Positions 20,420-30,813 of a stretch of 64,000 nt of DNA are shown here, piece after piece. The position numbers and the translations under genes were made by a program. The stretch spans positions 319,624 to 383,623 of the forward strand of contig DGNO01000002.1 in assembly GCA_002389665.1 (NCBI GenBank), in the 5' to 3' direction. Each line of letters starts with the position of its first letter. The stretch's first letter is position 1. Under the pieces are notes generated by a model that worked only from the letters and a program-made list of their open reading frames with translations, did not search any database and was not told the DNA's origin. Origin of the DNA: Rhodobiaceae bacterium UBA4490. GTDB taxonomy: Bacteria; Pseudomonadota; Alphaproteobacteria; Parvibaculales; Parvibaculaceae.

Positions 20420-21411
20420 GCCTCCTCAAGCCGGCGCCTTGCTGCGCGCGCCGGTTGCTTCCTACCGCCGGCAGCCGGTTTTTCCGCCGCCCAAATCAAT
20501 ACCGTCAGTTTCGCCTCACCGCCTTCAGGCGGCAGTTCGATAATGTCACCGCCCGCAAGGCCGGCCCGCGCGCACCAGGCGCTGACTTCCTCCGGCGCAA
20601 AGCCGAGCCGGCGGTGCGCCTGTTCTTCGCGCAGGAAATCGAGCTCATGAGGCGCAAAATCGGCGATCAAAAGCCGCCCGCCGGGCTTGAGCACCCGGGC
20701 CGCCTCCGCCAGCGCCGCGGCAGGGTCGTCAAGATAATGCAGTACCTGGTGCAGCGTCACGAGATCCTGGCTGTCATCGGGCACCGGCAGATCGAAAAGA
20801 TCGCCCTGGCGCACCTGGCAATGGGTCAGCCCGCCCTCTTCCAGCTTCGCACGGGCAAAGGCCAGCATTTCCGGGCTCATGTCGAGGCCGATGCCGCTTT
20901 CCACTTTCCCCGCGAAAACCTCCAAAAGCCGGCCCGTACCGGTGCCGAGATCGAGCATATCGCCGATGCGGGTTTCAGGGACAAGGTCCAGCAGCGCCGC
21001 TTCCACCCGCGCCTCAGGCACATAAAGCGCGCGGATACGGTCCCATTCCTCCGCATTCTCCCGGAAGAAAGCCGCCGCTCGCTCGGCCCGGCCCCGGCGC
21101 ACTTCCTCAAGCCGTTCGATATCGCGCGCCAGCACGGGATCGCCTGCCGGTAGCAGTGCCATCAGCGCCTGAGCAAGCTCGGCGCTCTGCCCAAGACGGG
21201 CCAGCCGGTAAAATACCCAGCTTCCCTCGCGGAAGCGGTCGAGCAGCCCCGCCTCACACAAAAGTTTCAGGTGGCGGCTGACGCGCGGCTGGCTTTGCCG
21301 CATGATCTGGGTGATCTCGCTCACAGTCAGTTCGCTTTGGGCAAGCAGGGCCAGAAGGCGCAGCCGGGTAGGCTCGCCTGCCGCTCTCAATCCTGTCACG
21401 AGACCGTCCAT
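20416..21411 (-). CDS. ArsR-family regulator fused to a SAM-dependent methyltransferase domain (SahR-like)
   Basis: A 331-residue fusion: an ArsR winged helix at about residues 5-95 (TVSEITQIMRQSQPRVSRHLK) and a class I methyltransferase fold at about 150-300 with the SAM loop MLDLGTGTGRLLEVF. Regulators of this build in the methionine operons of Alphaproteobacteria are described as SahR, which senses S-adenosylhomocysteine and derepresses methionine-cycle genes. The ATG at 21411 is chosen because a longer frame would start upstream of the predicted promoter at 21475-21503. It is the first gene of the metF-metH operon. Whether the methyltransferase part is catalytic or only a ligand sensor is unknown. 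Confidence 0.85.
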   Translation of the reverse strand: MDGLVTGLRAAGEPTRLRLLALLAQSELTVSEITQIMRQSQPRVSRHLKLLCEAGLLDRFREGSWVFYRLARLGQSAELAQALMALLPAGDPVLARDIERLEEVRRGRAERAAAFFRENAEEWDRIRALYVPEARVEAALLDLVPETRIGDMLDLGTGTGRLLEVFAGKVESGIGLDMSPEMLAFARAKLEEGGLTHCQVRQGDLFDLPVPDDSQDLVTLHQVLHYLDDPAAALAEAARVLKPGGRLLIADFAPHELDFLREEQAHRRLGFAPEEVSAWCARAGLAGGDIIELPPEGGEAKLTVLIWAAEKPAAGGRKQPARAARRRLEEA

Positions 21412-21474
21412 GGTCCGGCTTGCTCCATCGTCGCCAATAGGCCAAAGGCCGCTTTTGGCGGCCCACTGTTGCGA

Positions 21475-21503
21475 GTTATATAAATATATCTTTATGTCTG
21501 CAA
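21475..21503 (-). promoter_or_regulatory. Promoter of the methionine operon with SahR-type palindrome in its spacer
   Basis: On the minus strand TTGCAG (21498-21503) and TATAAC (21475-21480) are separated by exactly 17 bases, a good sigma-70 arrangement. The spacer contains the 16-base element ATAAAGATATATTTAT (21480-21495), a palindrome with one mismatched pair and close to the AT-rich motif reported for SahR. A repressor on it would sit between the -35 and -10. Transcription would start near 21468, giving a leader of roughly 57 nt; no SAM or SAH riboswitch is evident in it. Confidence 0.7.
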
Positions 21504-21761
21504 GTGATTTCGCGGTTCGCGTCATTTTCGCAACAGCTTTGCGATTTCAGAAAAGTGAAACGCGGGGCCGCTGGTTATGCCCAAGCCCCTGTGATAGCTA
21601 AAAATTCTGGGGTTAACCGCGATTCTGGCGCGCTTGGCGCGGGCGTTCATATGCCCTTAAGAGCGCTGCGGTTAAGGATTGCGTTCCGCCTTTGCTCCGG
21701 CAAATACCTGGAAGCAGAAACAAGGCGCTTATATATGAGCGTGCCCATAGCAGGAGCAACT

Positions 21762-22547
21762 ATGACCGAGCTCGTGAATAACAAGGTAAACAAGGCGCTG
21801 GCCCTGGTTCTTGGCGTCTCTCTCTTCGCTGCAGGCTGCGCCACGGCGCCGGACCCGGCGGATGAGGCGGCGGTTGCCGCTTATGAGGAAGCCAACGACC
21901 CGCTGGAGCCGATGAACCGTTATTTCTTCGAGCTCAACCGGTTTGCCGATATCATTCTGCTGCGTCCGGCCGCTGAAATTTACGACGGTGTGCTGCCGCG
22001 CCAGGCCAAACAGGGCGTGCGCCATTTCCTCGACAACCTGCGCGCGCCGGTCATTCTGGCCAACGACGTGCTGCAGGGCGAATGGAACCGCGCCGAAACC
22101 ACGGCAACGCGCTTCGGCATCAACACGACCGTCGGCGTGCTCGGCCTCGACGATCCGGCCACCGACTACGGCTATGCCCGCCACGGTGAGGATTTCGGCC
22201 AGACGCTTGCCGTTTACGGCGTCAATGAAGGCCCTTACCTCTTCCTGCCCGTTCTGGGCCCGGCCCCGCCCCGCGACCTGACGGGCGTTGTGGTCGACCA
22301 GTTCTTCGATCCTTTGACCTATATCTTCTGGGATGACGGCTACACCGTGCCGGTGACGCGCTTTGTGCTGAACGGCGTGGATCTTCGGGCGCGTAACCTG
22401 GAAGTCCTCGACGAAATCGAGCGTACCTCCGTCGACTATTACGCCACAATTCGCAGCCTCTACCGCCAGAGCCGCGCGGAAGAGATCGCAAATGGTCAAA
22501 CAAATGTCGAAGATTTGCCCGATATCTCGAATATCAGCTTTGAGTAG
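21762..22547 (+). CDS. mlaA: MlaA/VacJ family outer-membrane lipoprotein
   Basis: A 261-residue lipoprotein whose signal peptide ends in a lipobox (LFAAGC, Cys about residue 27). MlaA sits in the outer membrane and removes misplaced phospholipids from the outer leaflet, passing them to MlaC. Family signs are NDPLEPMNRYFFELNRFAD and the GVRHFLDNLRAPVILANDVLQ-type segment further on. AGGAG five bases before the ATG at 21762 fixes the start; an earlier ATG (MSVPIAGATM) lacks this site. mlaC follows after 83 bases, but the inner-membrane mlaDEF genes are not in the window. Confidence 0.93.
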   Translation: MTELVNNKVNKALALVLGVSLFAAGCATAPDPADEAAVAAYEEANDPLEPMNRYFFELNRFADIILLRPAAEIYDGVLPRQAKQGVRHFLDNLRAPVILANDVLQGEWNRAETTATRFGINTTVGVLGLDDPATDYGYARHGEDFGQTLAVYGVNEGPYLFLPVLGPAPPRDLTGVVVDQFFDPLTYIFWDDGYTVPVTRFVLNGVDLRARNLEVLDEIERTSVDYYATIRSLYRQSRAEEIANGQTNVEDLPDISNISFE

Positions 22548-22630
22548 CGCTTCAGTTTAAGCGTACTTCCTGAAGACGCAGAACCTTCGAATAACCAACA
22601 GGAGGGCCCGTTTCGGCGGGCACAGCGACC

Positions 22631-23380
22631 ATGACCACGTTTTCTCAGGCCGTAGCCCCCTCGGCCCGCCCCCTCACAAAGCTTTTTACCGGCGCGGCCC
22701 TTACCGCGGGCCTGCTTTTCGCCAGCCTCGCGCCTGCCTTTGCCAGTCCCAAGGAAGAGGCGATAAACTACGTCCAACAGTTGGCGGACGAGACCATCTC
22801 CATCCTCTCCAAGGACGGGCAGACGCCGAGCGAGCGCGAAGCCGCCTTCCGGGAGCTCTTCACTAAAAATCTGGACATTCCCCGTGTTGCAGGCTTTGCA
22901 CTTGGCCAATATGCTCGCCTCCCCTCTCCTGAGGAGAAAAAGGAATACATCCAGCTCATCGAAGAGTTCATCGTCAAGGTCTATGCCAACCGGCTCTCCG
23001 CCTATACCGATCAGACCTTCCATGTGAACGGCGCCGTGGAAAAAGGCTCCAAGGGCAAGGAAGTGATCGTCGACAGCAAAATCGAGTTTGCCAGCGGCCG
23101 CGAGCCGGTGCCGGTAGATTGGTGGCTGCTGCGCCAGGATGAGGGCTTCAAGGTCTTCGATGTGAAAGTGCTCGGCATCTGGATGGCCCAGGAACAGCGC
23201 GACACGTTCATCTCTGTCATCCGCAACAATGGCGGCAAATTCGAGCCGCTGCTGAAACATCTGCGCGCCCAGATCGGCCAGGCGGAAAAAGAAATCCAGC
23301 AGAAACTAACCGGTGAAGCTCAGCCGCAGCCGGGTGAAACCCCATCAGAAGAACAAGACGCCGCGACGGCAAGCGAATAA
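22631..23380 (+). CDS. mlaC: MlaC family periplasmic phospholipid-binding protein
   Basis: A 249-residue exported protein with a signal peptide (basic start, hydrophobic stretch about 20-39, cleavage near AFAS) and a Tol_Tol_Ttg2 domain (about 45-225), which carries phospholipids between MlaA and the MlaFEDB complex. Segments such as FTKNLDIPRVAGFALGQY match the family. The last ~25 residues are an acidic, Gln/Pro-rich tail. It follows mlaA in the same orientation and ends at a bidirectional terminator. Confidence 0.92.
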   Translation: MTTFSQAVAPSARPLTKLFTGAALTAGLLFASLAPAFASPKEEAINYVQQLADETISILSKDGQTPSEREAAFRELFTKNLDIPRVAGFALGQYARLPSPEEKKEYIQLIEEFIVKVYANRLSAYTDQTFHVNGAVEKGSKGKEVIVDSKIEFASGREPVPVDWWLLRQDEGFKVFDVKVLGIWMAQEQRDTFISVIRNNGGKFEPLLKHLRAQIGQAEKEIQQKLTGEAQPQPGETPSEEQDAATASE

Positions 23381-23410
23381 CCTGCGGCTCTTCAATCCCT
23401 GAAAACAAAA

Positions 23411-23440
23411 AACGGCGCCCCGCGAGGCGCCGTTTTCTTT
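23411..23440. terminator. Bidirectional terminator between mlaC and ettA
   Basis: A perfect nine-base stem AACGGCGCC (23411-23419) / GGCGCCGTT (23426-23434) with loop CCGCGA is followed by TTCTTT on the plus strand and by a T-run (from the plus-strand AAAACAAAA) on the minus strand. It can serve both convergent genes. Confidence 0.9.
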
Positions 23441-23458
23441 AGCTGAATACCAGCCCGC

Positions 23459-25117
<1,659 letters not shown>

Positions 25118-25466
25118 GAATTCCCTCTGCTCTGCCTGATGCTTGGCCGGGGCCAGGGCTGAAACCGCCCGCCGCCGGCCATTGACTTGGGGCAGAGTAG
25201 TAACGGATTGCGCCGCCCGGAACAACGCCGGATAAACCCCGCCCTTCCCTGCCTTTTTCACGCCGGAGGGCGGCACGCCCCGCCTTTCCCTGTCCTGAAA
25301 AGGGGCAAAACCCGGTGCAAACTAAGAGGGCCTTAACCAATTCGTTTAGGGCTTGTTTAAAACACCCTCACCTATGGTTGAGCCGTGGGGTTGGGCATTT
25401 GCGCCCGCGGCAGACGCGGCGGCATTTCCAAACCGATAGATGAACGTGAGCCAGAAGGGTTCCAGC
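25118..25466. other. Divergent intergenic region between ettA and the HD-GYP regulator
   Basis: No gene is seen. It must hold two divergent promoters. A TTAA-rich part at 25330-25370 includes TTAACCA at 25333 followed eight bases later by TTTA, a loose resemblance to a CtrA site. A possible ATG at 25440 in frame with the regulator would add nine residues but has no ribosome site. Confidence 0.4.
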
Positions 25467-27011
25467 ATGACGTTCGCGCCAAGCGAAGAGAGATTTCTGT
25501 TTGCCGAGGAACGGCCGGCGGAAGTCCCCCATCACGGGGTTTGGAAAGTCCTCATCGTCGACGATGAGCCGGAGGTGCATTCAGTCACGCGCCTTGCGCT
25601 GCACGACGTTGTCTTTGCAGGGCGCGGTCTGGAGCTGATCTCGGCACACTCCGCGTCCGAAGCCGAAGACATCATGCGCCGCCACAGCGACATTGCCGTC
25701 ATCCTGCTCGACGTCGTGATGGAAACCGACAATGCCGGGCTCGAGCTTATCCGCCGCATCCGCGATACGATGCGCAATACCGCAACGCGCATCATCCTGC
25801 GCACCGGCCAGCCGGGCCAGGCGCCGGAGCGCGATGTCATCATCCGCTACGATATCAACGATTACCGAGAAAAGACGGATCTGACCTCCTCGCATCTTTT
25901 CACCGCCATCTACGGCGCGCTGCGCGCCTACCGCGACATCAATGCGCTCGAGCATCATCAGGAAGGGCTGGAAGAGGTGATCGCCGCAACATCCGCCCTT
26001 TTTGAATGCCAGAGCCTGAGTGCCTTTACCCGCACCGCCGAATATCGCTTCCCCAAACTGCTGGCCAAGACGACCGCGAGCCGCGCCACCAATATCGACA
26101 TGATCTGGGCGCGGCGCGTCGACGGGGACAATCTCGACGTGATTGCGGCTACCGGCGCGCTCCGCCCGCTTGCCGGCTGTACGACCGTCTCGGACCTGCC
26201 GGAAATCCTGCTGCAACGGTTCGAGGAGCTGGAAAAAGCCGGCTCCATCGTCACCGGCACCTGGCTTGGCGGGCTCTACCGTGAAAGCGCCACGCTCGAA
26301 TATGTCTTCTACATGGAAGGCTTGCATGCGCTGACACCGACGGACCGCAACCTGCTCGACGTTTACATGCGCCAGGCGACCAGCGCCTTCGATAATCTGG
26401 TTCTCAGCCAGCAGCTCGACGAGACCCAGCGCGAGATCGTCTACCGGCTGGGCGAAGCGGTGGAAAGCCGCTCCCAGGAAACCGGCAACCATGTGAAACG
26501 CGTGGCGGAAATCAGCCGCCTGATCGCCCGCGGCGCGGGGCTCTCGCCGCGGGACTGCGACATTATTTTCCACGCCTCGCCCTTGCATGATGTCGGCAAG
26601 ATCGCCATTCCCGATGCGATCCTCAACAAGCCCGGCAAACTGACGGCGGATGAATGGGAAATCATGAAAACCCACGCCACCAAGGGATATGAGATGCTCG
26701 CAAATTCCGAGCGCCCGATCCTGAAAGCGGCAGCCGTGATCGCCCGCGACCATCATGAAAAATGGGATGGCTCGGGTTACCCGGAAGGACGCCGGGGTGA
26801 GGAGATCGACATTATGGGCCGCATCACGGCGGTGGCGGATGTCTTCGATGCCCTAGGCTCGGACCGCTGCTACAAGAAAGCCTGGCCGCTCGACGATGTG
26901 CTGGACCTCTTCCGCCGGGAAAGCGGCAAGCATTTCGACCCGAAACTTGTCGACATTCTCTTCGACAATCTGGACACGATCAAAGAAATCCAGCAGCGCT
27001 ATTCCGACTGA
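25467..27011 (+). CDS. Response regulator with REC, DUF3369 and HD-GYP phosphodiesterase domains
   Basis: A 514-residue regulator. Residues ~25-150 form a receiver domain with the acidic pair VDDEP, the phospho-acceptor aspartate in ILLDVVMETD and the lysine in YREKTD. Residues ~165-305 match the DUF3369 sensor. Residues ~320-500 are an HD-GYP domain, with HDVGKIAIPD and DHHEKWDGSGYPEG complete, so it should hydrolyse cyclic-di-GMP. No kinase is adjacent. The start at 25467 is preferred because AAGGG is spaced eight bases before it. Confidence 0.92.
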   Translation: MTFAPSEERFLFAEERPAEVPHHGVWKVLIVDDEPEVHSVTRLALHDVVFAGRGLELISAHSASEAEDIMRRHSDIAVILLDVVMETDNAGLELIRRIRDTMRNTATRIILRTGQPGQAPERDVIIRYDINDYREKTDLTSSHLFTAIYGALRAYRDINALEHHQEGLEEVIAATSALFECQSLSAFTRTAEYRFPKLLAKTTASRATNIDMIWARRVDGDNLDVIAATGALRPLAGCTTVSDLPEILLQRFEELEKAGSIVTGTWLGGLYRESATLEYVFYMEGLHALTPTDRNLLDVYMRQATSAFDNLVLSQQLDETQREIVYRLGEAVESRSQETGNHVKRVAEISRLIARGAGLSPRDCDIIFHASPLHDVGKIAIPDAILNKPGKLTADEWEIMKTHATKGYEMLANSERPILKAAAVIARDHHEKWDGSGYPEGRRGEEIDIMGRITAVADVFDALGSDRCYKKAWPLDDVLDLFRRESGKHFDPKLVDILFDNLDTIKEIQQRYSD

Positions 27012-27107
27012 GCCTGCCCTTTGCCCCTGCCGGGCCCTTCAGCAGGCGCTTCCGGTTCCCGCCAAGTTCTGCTATACGCCCCTTGATGTCCTCCTGGATG
27101 TCTCTGG

Positions 27108-27184
27108 GGGCCTGTAGCTCAGTTGGTTAGAGCGAACCGCTCATAACGGTTTGGTCGCAGGTTCGAGTCCTGCCGGGCCCACCA
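27108..27184 (+). tRNA. tRNA-Ile with CAU anticodon (tRNA-Ile2, lysidine type)
   Basis: A complete 77-nt tRNA with encoded CCA. The seven-base acceptor stem pairs GGGCCTG with CGGGCCC, the D-arm is GCTC/GAGC, the anticodon stem AACCG/CGGTT encloses CTCATAA, so the anticodon is CAU, and the T-arm GCAGG/CCTGC carries TTCGAGT. CAU is used by initiator Met, elongator Met and tRNA-Ile2. The pairs C4-G69 and C5-G68 are those recognised by the lysidine synthetase TilS on E. coli tRNA-Ile2, and there is no initiator-type start or GGG/CCC anticodon stem. Hence the isoleucine (AUA) call, with elongator Met as the alternative. Confidence 0.85.
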
Positions 27185-27328
27185 TCCTCTCTTTTCCCGC
27201 TTTTCCGCCGCAATGACCCCATATCTTGGCTCATGACAAAGGGCCATAAACGCCGCATTTTTGTCTCAATCGGCAGCCATGCTGCGCGCGTCACGAAACG
27301 GGTCCGCGACAATCCAAAGGGGTTTCTC

Positions 27329-28066
27329 ATGCAACAGACGGCGCATAAAAATACGGCAAAAATCCTCAGCGCTTTTGCTGCTCTCGTCATCCTTGCCGGC
27401 GGCGCGCTGGCGGCACACGCCGACGATACGCCTTTCCGCCGCACCATCCAGGTTTCCGGCGAAGGCAAGATCAACGCCGTGCCCGATACTGCTCATATCA
27501 ATTCCGGCGTCGTCACCGAGGCGAAAACCGCCCGCGAGGCGCTGACCGCCAATACCGAGGCCATGAACAAAGTCTTCGCCGCGCTGGAAGAAATCGGCAT
27601 CGAAAAGCGCGACATCCAGACCTCTCAGTTCAACATCAACCCGGTTTACACCTATCCCGAGCGCGGTTCGAACGAGGTGCCGACCATCAAATCCTACCGC
27701 GTGACGAATGCGCTTTCCGTGCGCCTGCGCGATACGGACAAGATCGGCGCGGTGCTCGATAAACTCGTCACCGTCGGCTCGAACCGGGTGAGCGGTGTCG
27801 GTTTTGAGGTTTCCAACGCCAAAGCCATGCTGGACAAGGCGCGCGAGGATGCAGTGAAAGACGCGCTGCGCAAGGCGAAAGTCTATGCCGCCTCCGCCGG
27901 CGTGGTGCTGGGCCGGGTGCTCACCATCAATGAAGGCGGCAGTTATGTGCCCCAGCCGAAAATGATGATGCGCGCGGCGATGGAAGATTCAGGTTCCGCC
28001 GTTCCCATCGCCTCGGGCGAGCAGGAATTGACGGCGAGCGTCAACCTCACCATCGAAATCGAGTAA
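27329..28066 (+). CDS. SIMPL (DUF541) domain exported protein
   Basis: A 245-residue protein with an N-terminal signal peptide (hydrophobic stretch about 13-30, ending AAHADD) and a SIMPL domain over the rest (about 35-240), starting ISVSGEGK-like RTIQVSGEGKINAVPD. Bacterial members are periplasmic or outer-membrane proteins of largely unknown role, some tied to oxidative stress. The ATG at 27329 gives a clean signal peptide and has AAAGGGG seven bases upstream; the longer frame would bury it. It lies directly downstream of the tRNA gene in the same direction. Confidence 0.85.
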   Translation: MQQTAHKNTAKILSAFAALVILAGGALAAHADDTPFRRTIQVSGEGKINAVPDTAHINSGVVTEAKTAREALTANTEAMNKVFAALEEIGIEKRDIQTSQFNINPVYTYPERGSNEVPTIKSYRVTNALSVRLRDTDKIGAVLDKLVTVGSNRVSGVGFEVSNAKAMLDKAREDAVKDALRKAKVYAASAGVVLGRVLTINEGGSYVPQPKMMMRAAMEDSGSAVPIASGEQELTASVNLTIEIE

Positions 28067-28186
28067 GAGCATATTTGCCCTGGTTTCCGCACGGGCCCGC
28101 GCCCGGCGGAAATCGAGGGGCAATTGTCCTTGTCCCCCGCCCGCTCTCCCCGCAATGCTGGCTCCGCATAAATCTGGAGCCGACCG

Positions 28187-29293
28187 ATGAGAGCCTTTAC
28201 CGCCCCCCTTCTGACCTTCCTTATTCTCTGCATATGCGTTCTTAGCTTGCCGGTAAAGGCTGCGGAACGGATCACGCCGAAGCAAGGCCGCGCGGAGCTT
28301 GTCGTTGCTATTCTCGCGCAGAACGACGGGACCGAGATCACGGATTTCCTCGTCCCCCACGCACTTCTGTCCGAAGCCCCCGGCACGAAAGTTCTCGCCG
28401 TTGCGGAGGAACCGGGGCCCATCTCCTTCTGGCCGGCGCTGAAAGCCGAGCCCGACATGGATCTTGCAAAATTCGACGCCGCCTGGCCCGAAGGCGCGGA
28501 CCTCATCGTCGTGCCCGCCGTGCACGACCCCCAGAACGCGCGCCTGGCCGCCTGGCTCCGCGCACAGGCAGCCAAAGGCGCCTTCATCGCCTCAATCTGC
28601 GATGGCAGTCTCCTCCTCGCAGAAAGCGGCGTGCTCGACGGACATGAAGCGACAGGGCATTTCTATACCGAAGACAATCGCCGCACCGACTACCCGCACG
28701 TCACCTGGCATGCGAACCGGCGCTATGTGGAAGACGGCCGCTTTTTGACCTCTTCCGGCGTCAGCGCCTCACTGCCCGCTTCCTTACGCCTTGTGGAGCG
28801 GATCGCAGGACCCGCGGAAGCGCAAAAGCTCGCGGCCCGCTACGGCATTGCGACCTATGGGCCGCAGCACAATAGCGACCGTTTCAACGTCGGCTTGAGC
28901 GAGATTAGCACCGCGCTCACGAACTTTCTTTTCGGTTGGCCGCGCAGCACCTACGCCGTGCTGGGCAAAGACGGCATGGACGAGGTGGACCTTGCCTTCG
29001 CCGTCGATATGGGCGCGCGCAGCTGGGAATCCGCCTCGGCGCTTGCCGCAGATAGCGCCGAGCTCAAGAGCGCGCAGGGTCTGCGCTTTTATCCGGACAT
29101 GAGCATGGAAGAAGCGCGGGGGTCGCTCACCCTCGCCCTGCCTGGTGACAGCCGCCGCGCCGACGTCACGCTTTCAAGCAGCGCCGACTTGCGCCGCGAC
29201 ATGCTGAAACTTCTGGAAGAAACCCACGGCGCGGCAACGGCGAGCTTCATCGCCACGCAAATCGAGTATCCGCTGGAAACGCAATTGCCTTGA
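28187..29293 (+). CDS. Exported DJ-1/PfpI-superfamily protein
   Basis: A 368-residue protein with a signal peptide (about 1-25, ending VKAAE) followed by a DJ-1/PfpI (class I glutamine amidotransferase-like) domain at about 35-215. The nucleophile-elbow cysteine is in ASICDGSLLLAESGVLDG, the form seen in AraC-associated PfpI domains, but no HTH follows. Instead ~140 residues with weak similarity to the same fold continue to the C-terminus (EVDLAFAVDMG, LTLALPGDSR). GGAG is spaced before the ATG. Export of this fold is unusual; substrate unknown. Confidence 0.75.
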   Translation: MRAFTAPLLTFLILCICVLSLPVKAAERITPKQGRAELVVAILAQNDGTEITDFLVPHALLSEAPGTKVLAVAEEPGPISFWPALKAEPDMDLAKFDAAWPEGADLIVVPAVHDPQNARLAAWLRAQAAKGAFIASICDGSLLLAESGVLDGHEATGHFYTEDNRRTDYPHVTWHANRRYVEDGRFLTSSGVSASLPASLRLVERIAGPAEAQKLAARYGIATYGPQHNSDRFNVGLSEISTALTNFLFGWPRSTYAVLGKDGMDEVDLAFAVDMGARSWESASALAADSAELKSAQGLRFYPDMSMEEARGSLTLALPGDSRRADVTLSSSADLRRDMLKLLEETHGAATASFIATQIEYPLETQLP

Positions 29294-29314
29294 CCGGCGC
29301 GGTAATGGAACGCC

Positions 29315-29662
29315 TTAAAGCGGCTCGTTGCCCTCACCCATCAGCACCACACGGGGCTCATGGGTTTCCGCTTCCGCCGCGCTCATCTGCGCATAAGCGA
29401 TAATGATGACGAGATCGCCCATCTGCGCCTTGCGCGCGCCTGCACCGTTAATGCCGATCATGCGCGAGCCGGCCGGCGCTTCGATGGCATAAGTCGTGAA
29501 CCGCTCGCCATTATTGATGTTGAGCACGTCCACCTGCTCGTTCGGCAGAATGCCGGAACGCGCCAGAAGATCCTTATCGATGGAGATCGAGCCTTCATAA
29601 TGAAGATCGCATTGCGTCACCACCGCGCGGTGCAGCTTGGCTTTCAGCATGGTGAGATTCAT
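29315..29662 (-). CDS. panD: Aspartate 1-decarboxylase (PanD)
   Basis: PanD converts aspartate to beta-alanine for pantothenate synthesis, using a pyruvoyl cofactor made by self-cleavage. The 115-residue proenzyme has the cleavage motif HYEGS, and with the ATG at 29662 the cleaved bond is Gly24-Ser25, the same numbering as in E. coli. This, with GGGAG placed seven bases upstream, decides the start over the ATG at 29650. The conserved Tyr (about 58) and [15 protein letters not shown] [11 protein letters not shown] segment are present. The gene stands alone, convergent with the DJ-1-like gene. Confidence 0.95.
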   Translation of the reverse strand: MNLTMLKAKLHRAVVTQCDLHYEGSISIDKDLLARSGILPNEQVDVLNINNGERFTTYAIEAPAGSRMIGINGAGARKAQMGDLVIIIAYAQMSAAEAETHEPRVVLMGEGNEPL

Positions 29663-29799
29663 CAAGGCACTCCCAAGGGTCCAGACATACGCGGCGGGCA
29701 CCGCCCCTTGCGCAAACGCGGCGCACCATATAGCCGCCCCGCCCCCGCCGCAACCGTTTCAAGCCTGCATAAATGCCCACACTGCTGCAGGCCTGACGG

Positions 29800-30717
29800 T
29801 CAAAAAGAAAATGCAGCGAAAAGCTCGTCCCATATGGGATCACGCCAGGACAAAACAATCTCGCGCATCAGATCCACCCCGTCGACACGCCGCCAGACGG
29901 CGCCCTTGCCCAAATGCGCGCGGGCCACGCTCTCTGGCATAAGGCAAACCCCTGCGCCCGCTGCAACAAGTCCCGCCGCCCATTCATCGCTCGTGACGCG
30001 CGCAACAACGAAGGGATTGGCATGCCCCCGCCGCAGCAGCTCCGTCGCCGCCCGAGTTTCCTCGCTATGCATGCGCACGATCATCGGTTGGCCGTCGACC
30101 TCGGCAAGTGTCAGCATTTTCTTCTTGGCAAAGGGCGTGCTTGCGGGAACGGCAAGCCCATGCGGTTCTCTCACCAGACACCGCTCGCGGGTCTTCTCCT
30201 GCTCGGCGCTCTCAGCCGCGCGCTTCTCGGCAGCATTCTTGTTGGAACTCTGAACCGGCGCCCGCGCATCCAGCGCCAGACGCGTAGTCAGCACGGCATC
30301 TGCCCGTCCCCGTGCCAGCAGACCGCCGCCTTCATCCGGCTCCATCTCCAGAATGCGGCATTCGCCAATCTGTCCGTTTGCAAGCACCCCGCCGATAAAA
30401 GCCGACAGAAAATTGCCCGGCACGGCACGCGCCGCAGCAAGGCGCAGGTATTGCCGCGCAGGCTCAGCCGAACCTGCCGCCCGCAGCGCATTGACCCGGT
30501 GTACGATCTGCCGCGCAGGTTCCAACACCTGCTCCCCCAGCGACGTCAGCGAGACGCCCCTTCGGCTGCGCTCCAAAAGCCTGCCGCCGATTTCCTGCTC
30601 AAGCGCAGCAATACCCGCCGAAAGGGTCGGCTGAGTCACAAAACAGCGCCGTGCGGCGGCTGTCATGCCGCCCTCCTCCACCGCCGCCAAAAAGAAGCGC
30701 AGATGCGTCACATTCAT
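29800..30717 (-). CDS. LysR-family transcriptional regulator
   Basis: A 305-residue LysR regulator: winged helix at about 1-60 (MTAAARRCFVTQPTLSAGIAALE) and a periplasmic-binding-like effector domain at about 90-300. An unusual charged, Glu/Lys/Ala-rich insertion lies near residues 160-180, between the two lobes. It is divergent from the acyl-CoA dehydrogenase gene with a palindrome between them, so it probably controls that gene and itself. The ATG at 30717 is used; a TTG two codons earlier is possible. Effector unknown. Confidence 0.88.
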   Translation of the reverse strand: MNVTHLRFFLAAVEEGGMTAAARRCFVTQPTLSAGIAALEQEIGGRLLERSRRGVSLTSLGEQVLEPARQIVHRVNALRAAGSAEPARQYLRLAAARAVPGNFLSAFIGGVLANGQIGECRILEMEPDEGGGLLARGRADAVLTTRLALDARAPVQSSNKNAAEKRAAESAEQEKTRERCLVREPHGLAVPASTPFAKKKMLTLAEVDGQPMIVRMHSEETRAATELLRRGHANPFVVARVTSDEWAAGLVAAGAGVCLMPESVARAHLGKGAVWRRVDGVDLMREIVLSWRDPIWDELFAAFSF

Positions 30718-30731
30718 AGGCAAATACTATG

Positions 30732-30749
30732 GATAATATCAATATTATC
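30732..30749. promoter_or_regulatory. Inverted repeat between lysR-type gene and aidB-like gene
   Basis: GATAATAT (30732-30739) and ATATTATC (30742-30749) form a perfect eight-base inverted repeat with a two-base centre, in a stretch markedly richer in A+T than the surroundings. LysR proteins bind such T-N11-A palindromes near their own start. It begins 15 bases upstream of the regulator ATG. Confidence 0.65.
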
Positions 30750-30813
30750 AATTTTTCTTATTCATATGACGCTCATAGGCTGGCCCCGATTTTGACAATT
30801 GACGGGAAAGCTT

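Noticed and set aside
21411..21474. SAM or SAH riboswitch upstream of the methionine operon
   Set aside because: The predicted leader is only about 57 nt and shows no riboswitch-like core; the promoter palindrome and the regulator gene explain control better.
20416..21525. Longer start of the ArsR-methyltransferase gene at 21525
   Set aside because: It would begin upstream of the predicted -35 and -10 hexamers and add residues unlike the family.
27108..27184. tRNA-Met (elongator or initiator) reading of the CAU tRNA
   Set aside because: Acceptor pairs C4-G69 and C5-G68 fit tRNA-Ile2, and initiator features are absent; elongator Met remains only a lesser alternative.
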